Below, one piece after another: positions 6,404 through 15,240 of a stretch of DNA of 64,000 nt. The stretch is from Clostridia bacterium. GTDB lineage: Bacteria > Bacillota > Clostridia > Christensenellales > Borkfalkiaceae. Numbering within the stretch: position 1 is the stretch's first letter; each line of letters begins with the position of its first letter. Under the pieces are notes generated by a model. The model was not told the DNA's origin and searched no databases. It was given only the letters and a program-made list of their open reading frames with translations. Location: NCBI GenBank assembly GCA_017626495.1, contig JAGAIP010000005.1, positions 310,001-374,000 on the forward strand, given 5' to 3'. A program made the position numbers and the translations under genes.

Positions 6404-8626
6404 TTATTCTTTTTCTTCCGAATTTTCGTCGGCATAAACGTCGATGTCTCTGTCATCGGACGTATCGACGACCATTTTCTGCTTCTTGGGAGCGCTGTCT
6501 GCCTTCTTGTTCTTTGCTCGAACGGTAAGGACGATTGCAAGCGCAATGCCTGCCGAAACGAGAACGCCTCCGACTGCGATGAGCACGATTGCCCAGACGG
6601 GGAAGGATTCTTCCTCTTCGGTATCGAGCTTCTTCACCCAACCGCTCTTGAACACGTTGTCGATCGCGCTCATATCCTCGTCGGTCACTTCTCCGATCCA
6701 GTGATAGAAATAGGACTGTACGTTGTAATAAGTTCCGTTCTCATCCTTGAACTTGTCGAGGTATTCGCCCGTATGCGCTACGAAGTCCGCAAACGCCGTC
6801 TGATAGTATTCACTGTAAAGATAGGTATCGGTATAACCCTCTTCCTTTGCCTGTGCGAGAATCGCATGATAATAATCTGTATTCTCGTACACGGTCGCGC
6901 CCGTCATTCCGTCGTCGAGATAATAGCGGTTAAATACGGGATTATCCGAGCCTGCCCAGTAATAATAGGTTACGAGGTTTCCGAGATCTGCGTGTTTCGT
7001 ATTCAGCTCCGCAATCGCGTCGTCGATCTCTTCATATTTCTCGTTGAGTTTTGCAAGCGCGCCGTTCGTTGCGGAAACGTCCATGACGCAGATATAGTTG
7101 TAGGAATTCGCGCCGATCGCCTCCGCATTCGCAAAGAAGAGATAGTTTCCGACTTTTTCGGGAAGATACCAGTCGGAGGCGAAGTCGATCTGTAAAATCT
7201 GAACCGCCTTATAATCTTCCTTGGAAAGGAGCGCGTTGTAGTCGCTCTGCTCTCCGTTGTACACGGCGCGGTAGAGATAAGAGCCGTTCGCGCCCGTCGT
7301 GGAGTAGTAAAGGTAATCGAATTCCCCCATGCTGTCCACGTACATCAGGGACGGGGAGGAAGCCTGATCGACGATGCGCACGTTCTCTCTTACGATACCG
7401 TTTGCCGTTTGCTTGACGTCCGCGCGGAAAATGGCGTTGTCCTCCGCATACAGATAGGAGTGATTGTCTCCGTCTTTTAAGAAGATTGCGGCGACGGACG
7501 CGTTCGTCGTATCGTAGGATACGATGTCGTTATAGTCGCCCGCATCCGCTCTCGTGGAATCGGGATTGCCAGAAACGGCGTTCCAGGAATCGCTCTTCAC
7601 GTTGGCATCTGCGAGGTAATAGAGCGTACCGCCGTCCGCCGTGGAAGAAGTCGTATCCACGTACGATCTCGTGTAGTATAATCCCTCGTTCGTATAGGAG
7701 AAGAGCTTATAGGTATATCCGCTGGGCGTGTAAGGCGTCGTTCCTTCGTTGTGATTGAACTGCGTATAGCGGCATTCGCTGCCGTAGCCGTCGAGCACGA
7801 TCGTACCGAGGTTGGTATAGGGCGCTTTTCCGTCGTGATCCTTTGCATACTCCTCTGCAAATTCTTCGTCGAACGTGTAGGTATAGGGCGCTTCCGTCGT
7901 ATCGGCGGTGACGTAGTATACCTGCGTGTACGATTCGGTATAGTTTGCGTCCTTATCCATATCGACTTTGACGTTCATGGTATAGTAAACGCCGGGATTC
8001 GTACGGTCGTTGCAGAACGCATAGGAATCCATATCGTCTACGAGAAGCGTCTCCTTTCCCGTCTCGGTATTGTAAGAACGGAGTTCGGAATCGTTGACGA
8101 CGTACATACAATATACCGTGCCGTCCACTTCGACGAATCTGTATTTCGCGGTGTTGTCCGTCATACGAAGATAGACGTCGGACGTGTCCGTGCCGTCAAG
8201 CTTGGTGCTCTTCATATCGAGATAAGAGCTCATCACTTCGCCGTCTTTGTTCTTTGCGGTGGTCGGCGTCGCATAATATACTCTGTCGCCGTAGATGGTA
8301 ATGCCGGACGTATAATCTCCTGCCACCATCAGGGAAGAGACGACCGTTTCCGCCTTGCCGAAGTTGCCTGCATCGAGGTCGGATCTCGCGATGCGCATGA
8401 GCGCGCCCTTTACGACGGAACCCGTCTTATTCGAAGAATCGAACGCTTCGACTCCGTTGATAAAATAGTAATAATTGCCCTTTTGTACGACAAAACCGCT
8501 GTTGGATACGACTTCGCCTGAAACGTCGCCCTCCAATGCGGGCGTCGAAGAACAGCCTACCAGCGCGGAACAGGAAAGCCCGAGCGCGAGTACGGATGCC
8601 AAAATAGTCTTGGTTGCCTTACGCAT
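6404..8626 (-). CDS. Large surface lipoprotein with C-terminal transmembrane helix
   Basis: A 740-residue exported protein. The signal peptide ends in a lipobox (ALVGC, Cys about 25), so it should be lipid-anchored. Most of the protein is made of Tyr/Asp-rich beta repeats of the kind YYYFINGVEAFDSS and ADGGTLYYLADANV, resembling DUF5050-like beta-propellers. A helical region at about 540-680 precedes a hydrophobic helix near residues 685-710 (VWAIVLIAVGGVLVSAGIAL) and a basic, then acidic cytoplasmic tail. Having both a lipid anchor and a transmembrane helix is uncommon. Function unknown; a binding or sensing role is a guess. It has its own promoter and terminator. Confidence 0.8.
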   Translation of the reverse strand: MRKATKTILASVLALGLSCSALVGCSSTPALEGDVSGEVVSNSGFVVQKGNYYYFINGVEAFDSSNKTGSVVKGALMRIARSDLDAGNFGKAETVVSSLMVAGDYTSGITIYGDRVYYATPTTAKNKDGEVMSSYLDMKSTKLDGTDTSDVYLRMTDNTAKYRFVEVDGTVYCMYVVNDSELRSYNTETGKETLLVDDMDSYAFCNDRTNPGVYYTMNVKVDMDKDANYTESYTQVYYVTADTTEAPYTYTFDEEFAEEYAKDHDGKAPYTNLGTIVLDGYGSECRYTQFNHNEGTTPYTPSGYTYKLFSYTNEGLYYTRSYVDTTSSTADGGTLYYLADANVKSDSWNAVSGNPDSTRADAGDYNDIVSYDTTNASVAAIFLKDGDNHSYLYAEDNAIFRADVKQTANGIVRENVRIVDQASSPSLMYVDSMGEFDYLYYSTTGANGSYLYRAVYNGEQSDYNALLSKEDYKAVQILQIDFASDWYLPEKVGNYLFFANAEAIGANSYNYICVMDVSATNGALAKLNEKYEEIDDAIAELNTKHADLGNLVTYYYWAGSDNPVFNRYYLDDGMTGATVYENTDYYHAILAQAKEEGYTDTYLYSEYYQTAFADFVAHTGEYLDKFKDENGTYYNVQSYFYHWIGEVTDEDMSAIDNVFKSGWVKKLDTEEEESFPVWAIVLIAVGGVLVSAGIALAIVLTVRAKNKKADSAPKKQKMVVDTSDDRDIDVYADENSEEKE

Positions 8627-8675
8627 ATGTCATTCTCCTTCGGAAAAGGTAAGTCAATATAATACTGCAAAATCT

Positions 8676-8704
8676 ATTATACAACAATTTCAAGTTCAAA
8701 TCAA
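8676..8704 (-). promoter_or_regulatory. Promoter of the large lipoprotein gene
   Basis: Minus-strand TTGATT (8699-8704), 17-bp spacer, TATAAT (8676-8681). AAGGAG precedes the ATG at 8626. Confidence 0.7.
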
Positions 8705-8755
8705 ACAAAAACAAATCCGAACGGGAGATATTTTTGTAAAAAAGGAGAAATTTTC

Positions 8756-8983
8756 ATGAAAAGCTTTTCAATTTACCGTTTCGCCCGTGCAAAGCGCCGC
8801 GCCGCTCCCACCCCTGAAACAAACGAACCCGTTCCGCCTTATAAAAACGCCCCTGTTCCCCCTTCCGAGAGCACGGCTTCCGTTTCCCCTTATAAAAACG
8901 ACCACGTCTCCGTTCTGTCCGATTTTTACGCCAGACACGAAAGCGCGTCGAACAGGATTGAAAAATCTCACACGAAGAGATGA
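8756..8983 (+). CDS. Small Pro-rich hypothetical protein
   Basis: A 75-residue open frame with a strong ribosome binding site (AAAGGAG at 8741-8747, 8 nt before the ATG). It contains two imperfect copies of a short PPYKN/SPYKN-centred unit (around residues 27-31 and 44-48) between basic ends, and no transmembrane segment. I see no family. It reads toward the bidirectional hairpin at 9011-9033. The good Shine-Dalgarno sequence and the internal repeat favour a real gene. The lack of a clear promoter and of any homology keeps confidence moderate. Confidence 0.5.
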   Translation: MKSFSIYRFARAKRRAAPTPETNEPVPPYKNAPVPPSESTASVSPYKNDHVSVLSDFYARHESASNRIEKSHTKR

Positions 8984-9002
8984 CCGTCCTGCGCCCGAAC
9001 GC

Positions 9003-9040
9003 AAAAAAATAAGGTACTCTGTATGAGTACCTTGATTTTT
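9003..9040 (-). terminator. Bidirectional terminator between rpsI and the small + gene
   Basis: AAGGTACT-CTGTATG-AGTACCTT with T-runs on both strands. It lies immediately after the rpsI stop codon and 28 nt after the small gene on the opposite strand. Confidence 0.8.
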
Positions 9041-9046
9041 TGCAAC

Positions 9047-9460
9047 TTATCTCTTGGAGAACTGAGGAGCGCGACGAGCTTTCTTCAAGCCGTACTTCTT
9101 TCTTTCCTTGACTCTGGGATCTCTCGTAAGGAATCCTTCCTTTTTGAGCGCGGGACGAAGCTCTGCGTCTGCTTGAAGGAGCGCACGGGCGATACCGAGA
9201 CGGATTGCGCCTGCCTGACCGGTATAACCGCCGCCGCATACGTTTACGGCGATGTCGAACTTCGTTTCGCTTTCGGTAAGGACGAGGGGCTGTTTTACGA
9301 TATATTGAAGCGTTCCCTGAGGGAAGTAATCTTCGAGGGTTCTGTCATTGATGACAATGCTGCCGGTTCCGCCGGGGATAAGACGAACACGCGCGATTGC
9401 AGCCTTTCTTCTGCCCGTTCCCCAGAATTGAAGCTTTTTCTTCAAATTAGCTTTTGCCAT
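9047..9460 (-). CDS. rpsI: 30S ribosomal protein S9
   Basis: A 137-residue S9 protein of the small subunit. The family core [14 protein letters not shown] (about residues 14-27), the [19 protein letters not shown] block and the invariant basic C-terminus ending in SKR, which reaches the P-site tRNA, are all present. It follows rplM by 14 nt, the near-universal rplM-rpsI pair, and ends at a strong terminator. Confidence 0.97.
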   Translation of the reverse strand: MAKANLKKKLQFWGTGRRKAAIARVRLIPGGTGSIVINDRTLEDYFPQGTLQYIVKQPLVLTESETKFDIAVNVCGGGYTGQAGAIRLGIARALLQADAELRPALKKEGFLTRDPRVKERKKYGLKKARRAPQFSKR

Positions 9461-9474
9461 TTTAATACCTCACC

Positions 9475-9906
9475 TTAAAATAATTTGAGTTCTTCGGGTT
9501 TCTGTGCTGCGTGGTTGTGCTCGCTACCCTTATAAACTCTGAGCTTCTTGATCATGTCTCTGCCGAGGCTGTTCTTGGGGAGCATACCTCTGACCGCTTC
9601 ATAGACCGCAAGATCGCTCTTTTCAGCCATCATCTTCTTGTAGGGAACTTCCTTCAAGCCGCCGATGTAGCCGGTATGATATCTGTAAAACTTATCTTCG
9701 AGCTTTTTACCGGTGAGAACCGCTTTGTCGGAATTGATCACGATCACGAAATCTCCGGTATCTACGTTAGGGGTGAAAGCAGGCTTGTTTTTTCCGCGAA
9801 GGATCGCCGCTACCTTGGAAGCAAGTCTTCCGAGAGGAACGTCCGTTGCGTCGACAACATACCATTTTCTTTCTACCGCTTGGGCTTTTGCCATGTAGGT
9901 TTTCAT
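9475..9906 (-). CDS. rplM: 50S ribosomal protein L13
   Basis: A 143-residue L13 with the usual [17 protein letters not shown] opening, the [11 protein letters not shown] segment and the [11 protein letters not shown] signature. GGAGT at 9915-9919 lies 8 nt before the ATG at 9906; the frame opens 10 codons earlier, but those residues overlap the ribosome binding site and are not family-like. It heads the rplM-rpsI operon behind the promoter at 9999-10027. Confidence 0.97.
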   Translation of the reverse strand: MKTYMAKAQAVERKWYVVDATDVPLGRLASKVAAILRGKNKPAFTPNVDTGDFVIVINSDKAVLTGKKLEDKFYRYHTGYIGGLKEVPYKKMMAEKSDLAVYEAVRGMLPKNSLGRDMIKKLRVYKGSEHNHAAQKPEELKLF

Positions 9907-9998
9907 TATGTTGTACTCCTTTTTCGTTATAGTCAAAAAAGCATTCGTTTCATTGAGAAATCATTCGTGAGTTATGCTTTCTCCGTGATTGCTACTCC
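9907..9998 (-). promoter_or_regulatory. Possible L13 leader (autoregulatory RNA)
   Basis: A leader of about 90 nt separates the promoter from rplM. It contains an AAAGCAT / ATGCTTT pairing enclosing an A/C-rich loop, with the ribosome binding site just downstream. Position and size fit the L13 leader family known in Firmicutes, where L13 represses its own operon. The structural match is inferred by eye. Confidence 0.4.
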
Positions 9999-10027
9999 AT
10001 TGTATTATTTTCGGAATATTCTGTCAA
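9999..10027 (-). promoter_or_regulatory. Strong promoter of rplM-rpsI
   Basis: Minus-strand consensus TTGACA (10022-10027), 17-bp spacer, TACAAT (9999-10004). Confidence 0.85.
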
Positions 10028-10087
10028 GCTGTTTTGTGTTTGGTTTCGCAAGTTTTTTTATTTTTTTCAAAAAAATTTTTTACCCGA

Positions 10088-10126
10088 AAAAACAACGGCT
10101 TTTCGCGAAAAAAAGCCGTTGTTTTT
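10088..10126 (-). terminator. Terminator of the cysE-cysS-alaS-SGNH operon
   Basis: Long stem AACAACGGCTTTT / AAAAGCCGTTGTT with a CGCGA-type loop and flanking A/T tracts, directly after the SGNH gene stop at 10128. Confidence 0.85.
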
Positions 10127-10127
10127 G

Positions 10128-11351
10128 TCAATACCATGAAATTATTTCCTTCGCGGAATTAAAATACCCGAGCGATTCCATTCTTTCATAGAGATAATTT
10201 CCGATGAGCGTATAGCCCGTATCGTTGAAATGCGTGGGATCGTATCCGCTGCCGAGCCGCGCCATAAAGCTTGCCGGCGGTCTTCCGATGGCGAGATAAT
10301 TCCGATCGTCGTCGGTAAGTTGAAGATTTGCGTCCGTGATCGCGTCCGTCATGAGATACTGTCTGATATTGACGAATTTGTCCCCGAACGCTTTCTGCAT
10401 TTCGGTTTCGAGCTTTTGCGCATCAACGATGTTCGTCGGCCTCGAAAGTCCCACGACGAGGTACCTCGCCTCGGGATCCGTCTGACAGTTGAGTATGTAT
10501 TGGATCTGATAGATCAATTTATTGATGGACGCCTGCTCGTCGACGATCGTTTCGGTCGTATAAGTGGGTTGCCCGTCTCCGTCGAGCACGGGATTGCCTG
10601 CCTCGTCCGTTACGGGAACGGACACGCTCTCCGAAACCTCCCAACCGCCGTTGATGCCCATCCAGATGATAAACACGTGGTTGCCCCATCCGCTCTTCGC
10701 GATCTGAGTCGGTTCGAGATAATAGAGTTGTTCGCTCGTCCATCCGCCCCTGCCCTCGTTGATCGTTTCCACGCTTACGCCGAGCGCCTCGTTCATGCGT
10801 TTCGAAAGCTGAGAGGGATAACTCCAACCGCCGTTTCCGAGGTTGCCTGCCGTAAGGGAGTCTCCGAAACATACGACGCCGGGAAGCTTTGTCTTGACCA
10901 GCGTCTCCTTGGGAACGACTTCTTTCAACGTTTCGAACGCTTCCATCAGCATATCGTACTGCTTTTGGAGCGCGGCGTATTCCGCTTGAAGTTTCGAGTT
11001 GTTGATCTGCTGCTCGGAGAGCTCCTTTTTCAGGTTCTCGTACTCGACGCGCAAGTCCGCAAGCTGTTCCGCGAGAACGTCCGCCTGTTCGAGTTTATCG
11101 AAATTTGCGAGAATCTCTTCCTGCATCGCCTCTAATTCTTGGTATCTTTTTATGACCGCCTCGTACTCTTCCTGTTTTTTAGCGTACTCGTATTGCAAGG
11201 CGATGTAACTTTGATTGAGCTCTTCCTGCTTCTTTTGCAACTGCGCATATCGACGCGTAAGCGTGCTCGCCGCGACGGCGCTCAGCAAAAACGTCACCGC
11301 CAAAAAGAGGACGAGACAAATGGAAAACCACTTTTTACTGCGTTCTGACAT
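10128..11351 (-). CDS. Membrane-anchored SGNH/GDSL hydrolase with coiled coil
   Basis: A 407-residue protein with an uncleaved-looking N-terminal membrane helix (residues 8-30), a long Glu/Gln/Lys coiled coil (about 35-145) and an extracellular SGNH hydrolase domain. Block I is VCFGDSLTAGNLG (nucleophile Ser near 165), and the C-terminal block V is PTHFNDTGY with the catalytic Asp/His pair replaced by the usual DxxH-like order (YDPTHFND). Such enzymes deacylate sugars or cell-wall polymers; the substrate here is unknown. It starts 23 nt after alaS with its own GGAGG site, so it is probably the last gene of the cysE operon. Confidence 0.8.
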   Translation of the reverse strand: MSERSKKWFSICLVLFLAVTFLLSAVAASTLTRRYAQLQKKQEELNQSYIALQYEYAKKQEEYEAVIKRYQELEAMQEEILANFDKLEQADVLAEQLADLRVEYENLKKELSEQQINNSKLQAEYAALQKQYDMLMEAFETLKEVVPKETLVKTKLPGVVCFGDSLTAGNLGNGGWSYPSQLSKRMNEALGVSVETINEGRGGWTSEQLYYLEPTQIAKSGWGNHVFIIWMGINGGWEVSESVSVPVTDEAGNPVLDGDGQPTYTTETIVDEQASINKLIYQIQYILNCQTDPEARYLVVGLSRPTNIVDAQKLETEMQKAFGDKFVNIRQYLMTDAITDANLQLTDDDRNYLAIGRPPASFMARLGSGYDPTHFNDTGYTLIGNYLYERMESLGYFNSAKEIISWY

Positions 11352-11374
11352 GGTCTTGCCTCCTGATGATAGAA

Positions 11375-13192
11375 TTATTCAAGAACCGCTTTGATTCTTC
11401 TGACGCCTGCGGCGGAAGATTGCTCCTTCTTGATTTTGAACGTACCGAGCTGACCGGTATGCTCCGCGTGCGGTCCGCCGCACATTTCCTTCGAGAACTC
11501 CCCGATGGCGTACGTTTTGACCGTAGAGCCGTATTTGCTCTCGAAGAGTCCCGTAAAGCCCTCTTCTCTCGCCTGTTCGTAGGGCATTTCCTTCATGACG
11601 ACGGGAATATCCTCTTTGATCTTTTCATTGACGAGATCTTCTACCGCCTTGATCTCCTCCGCCGTCAACGGACGGTCGAAGTTGAAATCGAAACGAAGTC
11701 TCTCCTCGGTGATATTCGAACCTTTCTGGCAAATTTCGGGAGAGCAGACTTGACGGAGCGCCGCCTGCAAAAGGTGGGTTGCGGTATGAAGGAAGGTGGT
11801 TGCCTCTTCATGGTTTGCAAGTCCCCCCTTAAAGGTCGCCTGCGCCTTGGAGACTTCCTGATGCTCCTTGAACGCGGCGTCAAAACCGTCCATATCGACC
11901 TTATATCCCCTCTCTTCCGCCATTTCGACGGTAAGTTCTACGGGGAATCCGTACGTATCGTAGAGACGGAAAGCGGATTTTCCGGCAATGGTCGTCTCTT
12001 TGACGTAAGCGGGGTTGGATCTCGCCATAAATTCGTTCTTTCTCTCCAAGGAGTTGACGCACTTGTCGAATTCCTTGATTCCCTGAACGAGCATCGCGTC
12101 GAACTTTTCCGATTCTTTATCGAGCTCGGCAAGGATATAGTCCTCTTTTTCGACGAGGAGCGGATATGCCTCGTTGTAGACCTTTTCGATGAAAATTTTC
12201 GCAACTTCGTCGAGCGCCTTCGTGGTGACGCCGAGATTTCTCGTATAGCGAATGGCGCGGCGGAGAAGACGTCTTAAAATGTAGCCTGCGCCCGTGTTGG
12301 ACGGAACGATTCCGTTCTTGTCGCCGATGAGCATGACTCCCGTTCTGATATGATCCGCAATGATACGCATCGCCTTTCTCGCGTCCGCGTCATCATCGTA
12401 GGATTTTCCGGAGAGTTCTTCGAGCTTACGGATCGCGTCGATGAAAAGGTCCGTCTTATAGCCGTCGTTGAGTCCGTTGAGGAACAAGAGCATTCTGTCC
12501 AGTCCGAATCCCGTATCGACGTTCTTGTTGTCGAGCGGCTCGTAGCCCGTTTCCGTCTTTCTGTACTGCATATATACGTCGTTTCCGATTTCGACGTATC
12601 TTCCGCAATCGCACGTTACGCCGCAGTTCGGGCCGCAGGGAACGTTGTGACGGGGATAGAACCATTCGTTGTCGGGGCCGCAGGGCGTGCCGACCGTACC
12701 TTCGAGCTCCCACCAGTTGTTGGATTTATCGAGGTAGTAGATATGCTCGGGCTTTATACCGAGTTCTTTGAGATAAGCGGCGGTCTCCTCGTCGCGCGGA
12801 GCGGCGTCGTTGCCCTCGAACACGGTAGAGCAAATTTCGTCTCGATCGAGCCCGAACACCTGCGTGAGAAGGTCGAACGTCCACTTGGTTTTTTCCTTTT
12901 TGAAGTAATCTCCCAAAGACCAGTTTCCCATCATTTCGAAGAACGTAAAATGCGTCGCGTCTCCGACAGAGTCGATGTCCACCGTACGAACACATCCCTG
13001 CACGTTGCAAAGCCTCGTGCCGGCAGGGTGCTTTTGACCGAGCAGATAGGGCATGAGGGGTTGCATTCCCGCAACGTTGAACATGACGCCCGTCGTTCCG
13101 TCGCCGATGAGAGATACCGCGCCGATGTTGACGTGGCCCCTCTCTTCATAGAAAGAGAGCCATTTATTTCTTAATTCTTTGGATGTGATCAT
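11375..13192 (-). CDS. alaS: Alanine-tRNA ligase, short form without the C-Ala domain
   Basis: A 605-residue AlaRS (typical bacterial length is about 870). The class II catalytic core is intact (GNWSLGDYFKKE near 90-100, GFGLDRMLLFL near 228-238). The tRNA-recognition helical region and the editing domain follow, with the zinc motif HTATH (469-473) and CGGPHAEH (571-578). The chain ends about 25 residues later, so the DHHA1/C-Ala domain is absent. The stop is followed at once by the next gene, with no leftover C-Ala coding sequence, so this is not a fresh frameshift. It sits 14 nt after cysS in the same operon. Confidence 0.93.
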   Translation of the reverse strand: MITSKELRNKWLSFYEERGHVNIGAVSLIGDGTTGVMFNVAGMQPLMPYLLGQKHPAGTRLCNVQGCVRTVDIDSVGDATHFTFFEMMGNWSLGDYFKKEKTKWTFDLLTQVFGLDRDEICSTVFEGNDAAPRDEETAAYLKELGIKPEHIYYLDKSNNWWELEGTVGTPCGPDNEWFYPRHNVPCGPNCGVTCDCGRYVEIGNDVYMQYRKTETGYEPLDNKNVDTGFGLDRMLLFLNGLNDGYKTDLFIDAIRKLEELSGKSYDDDADARKAMRIIADHIRTGVMLIGDKNGIVPSNTGAGYILRRLLRRAIRYTRNLGVTTKALDEVAKIFIEKVYNEAYPLLVEKEDYILAELDKESEKFDAMLVQGIKEFDKCVNSLERKNEFMARSNPAYVKETTIAGKSAFRLYDTYGFPVELTVEMAEERGYKVDMDGFDAAFKEHQEVSKAQATFKGGLANHEEATTFLHTATHLLQAALRQVCSPEICQKGSNITEERLRFDFNFDRPLTAEEIKAVEDLVNEKIKEDIPVVMKEMPYEQAREEGFTGLFESKYGSTVKTYAIGEFSKEMCGGPHAEHTGQLGTFKIKKEQSSAAGVRRIKAVLE

Positions 13193-13206
13193 TTTCTTGT
13201 ACTCCG

Positions 13207-14589
13207 TTAAATTTTCGTAAGGGTATAACCCGTTTTTGCGTCTTTTACGGCATAACCGCGCGATGCAAGCTCGTTTCTGAGCTCGTCCGACTTCGCCCAG
13301 TCCTTATTCAGTCTGGCGTTCCATCTCTCCTCGGCGATCTTTCTTACCTCGTCGGGAATTTCTTCCCTATGCGCCTCCTCGTACCATTTGAGGTACTCGT
13401 CCGCGTTCTTTTTGAAAAGTCCGAGGAGGGAATACGTCTTTCTGATTTGGGAGACGTCCGTTTTCGCCCCCTCTTTGTCGCCCTTTTCCCACTTTCTGCG
13501 CACCTCCTTGAAATAACCGTAGAGGTTGGAGAGCGCGAGCGCGGTGTTGAAATCGTCGCTCATGCAGGCGTTGAATTCGTCGTCGATCTGCCGATTCTCT
13601 CCGCCGTTCTCGCCGACCTGCGCGATCGTCTTATAAAATTCCGCAAGATGCGCCTCCGCGGAGGGGAACAGGTCGTCCGTAATATTGATGTCGTTTCTGT
13701 AATTCGTTTCGAGAAGGGCGAACTTGATCGCCTCGTTGGAATATTTTTTGAGAAGATCTTCGAGGAGCAAGCTGTTGCCGAGGGATTTACTCATCTTCTG
13801 TCCGTTGACCTTGATGAGCCCGTTGTGCGTCCAGTAACGGACGAACTGTTTTCCCGTGAGCGCCTCGGACTGGCAGATCTCGTTCTCGTGATGGGGGAAA
13901 ATCAAATCTCTTCCGCCGCCGTGAATGTCGATCTGGTCGCCGAACGCGGCTCTGTTCATCGCGGAACACTCGATGTGCCAACCGGGTCTGCCCTTTCCCC
14001 AAGGGGAATCCCAGGAAATCTCCCCTTCCTTCGCGCTCTTCCAAAGCGCGAAATCGTAGGGATTTTTCTTCTGTTCGTCGTTATCGACTCTGACGCCGTT
14101 GAGCGCCTCCTCGGGCGTACGGTTGGAAAGATGACCGTATCCGGGATAGGTGTCCACGTCGAAATAAACGTCGCCCGACGGAGTGGAATAGGCGTGCCCG
14201 TTTTCGATGAGGGTGGACACGAAGTCGATGATGTTGTCGATGTTCTCCGTCGCTTTGAGCCAGACGGTGGGATCGTCGATCGCCATTTCTTCCATGACGG
14301 AGTCGATCTTTCCGATCATCATCTTTGCGTACTCGTCGGCGGGAATCCCCGTTTCGCGGGATTTTGCGATGATTTTATCGTCTACGTCCGTATAGTTTCT
14401 CGCATAGGTGACCTGAAAGCCTTCCTTTTCGAGATATTTTCTCATAATATCGTAAATGAGCGCCTGATAGCCGTGTCCGATGTGCGCCTCGCCCGAAACG
14501 GTAATGCCGCAGGCGTACATCTTGACCTTTCCCTCTTCCAAAGGCACGAATTCTTCTTTTCTTCTTGTAAGTGAATTATAAATTTTCAT
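13207..14589 (-). CDS. cysS: Cysteine-tRNA ligase
   Basis: A 460-residue class I synthetase. MYACGITVSGEAHIGHG carries the zinc-binding Cys and the HIGH motif (near 35-40), WHIECSAMN has the second zinc Cys, HHENEI the His zinc ligands, and [11 protein letters not shown] (near 265) is the KMSKS loop. Length is normal. It overlaps the end of cysE by 14 bp and precedes alaS by 14 nt, so all three should be co-transcribed from the promoter at 15458-15486. Confidence 0.97.
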   Translation of the reverse strand: MKIYNSLTRRKEEFVPLEEGKVKMYACGITVSGEAHIGHGYQALIYDIMRKYLEKEGFQVTYARNYTDVDDKIIAKSRETGIPADEYAKMMIGKIDSVMEEMAIDDPTVWLKATENIDNIIDFVSTLIENGHAYSTPSGDVYFDVDTYPGYGHLSNRTPEEALNGVRVDNDEQKKNPYDFALWKSAKEGEISWDSPWGKGRPGWHIECSAMNRAAFGDQIDIHGGGRDLIFPHHENEICQSEALTGKQFVRYWTHNGLIKVNGQKMSKSLGNSLLLEDLLKKYSNEAIKFALLETNYRNDINITDDLFPSAEAHLAEFYKTIAQVGENGGENRQIDDEFNACMSDDFNTALALSNLYGYFKEVRRKWEKGDKEGAKTDVSQIRKTYSLLGLFKKNADEYLKWYEEAHREEIPDEVRKIAEERWNARLNKDWAKSDELRNELASRGYAVKDAKTGYTLTKI

Positions 14590-15226
14590 TGCCGTTCTCC
14601 GTTAATGCTTTTACCGTCTCTTCGAGTTCGGTAATCCGCCCTCTGAGTGCGTTCAACTCTTTCATGACGGGGTCTTCCTTTTCAGGGAGCAAATCGACCG
14701 TCTTTTCGCCGTTGAGGCGAACCACCCTCGCGGGAATACCGACGACCGTCGCGCCGGCAGGAACGTCCTTCAACACCACCGCCCCCGCGCCGACCTTCGC
14801 GCCGTCTCCTACGGTGATATTGCCCAGGATTTTGGACCCTGCGGACAGGGTACAGTTTTTTCCGACGGTGGGGTGACGCTTTCCCGTCTGTTTTCCCGTA
14901 CCGCCGAGCGTAACCGCCTGATAGATGACCGTTCCGCTTCCGACTTCCGCAGTCTCGCCGATGACGACGCCTGCGCCGTGGTCGATGAATACGCCGGGTT
15001 CGATTTTTGCGGCGGGATGGATCTCGATGCCCGTCAAAAATTTTGCCCATTGCGAGATGATTCTCGCAAGCAACCTCATATGGATTCTGTAAAAGAAGTT
15101 CGCAACCCTGTGACGGGAGAGAGCATGAACGCCTGAATAGGTGAGTAAAATTTCAAGCTTATTTCTTGCGGCGGGATCGAACCGCTTTGCGGCGTCGACG
15201 TCGGCACGCAGACTCTTAAAAAACAT
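14576..15226 (-). CDS. cysE: Serine O-acetyltransferase
   Basis: A 216-residue left-handed beta-helix enzyme that makes O-acetylserine for cysteine synthesis. After an alpha-helical N-terminus (VHALSRHRVANFFY) come the hexapeptide repeats with the catalytic stretch FIDHGAGVVIGETAEVG and QAVTLGGTGKQTGKRHPTVG, and the end IPARVVR. AGGAGG at 15233-15238 fixes the start. It heads cysE-cysS-alaS-SGNH, behind a leader of about 230 nt carrying a terminator just ahead of its ribosome binding site, so expression is probably attenuated in response to cysteine or tRNA-Cys. Confidence 0.95.
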   Translation of the reverse strand: MFFKSLRADVDAAKRFDPAARNKLEILLTYSGVHALSRHRVANFFYRIHMRLLARIISQWAKFLTGIEIHPAAKIEPGVFIDHGAGVVIGETAEVGSGTVIYQAVTLGGTGKQTGKRHPTVGKNCTLSAGSKILGNITVGDGAKVGAGAVVLKDVPAGATVVGIPARVVRLNGEKTVDLLPEKEDPVMKELNALRGRITELEETVKALTENGNENL

Positions 15227-15240
15227 AAACCGCCTCCTAA

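Noticed and set aside
13369-14574. 401-codon plus-strand frame opposite cysS
   Set aside because: Shadow of cysS, which has intact HIGH and KMSKS motifs.
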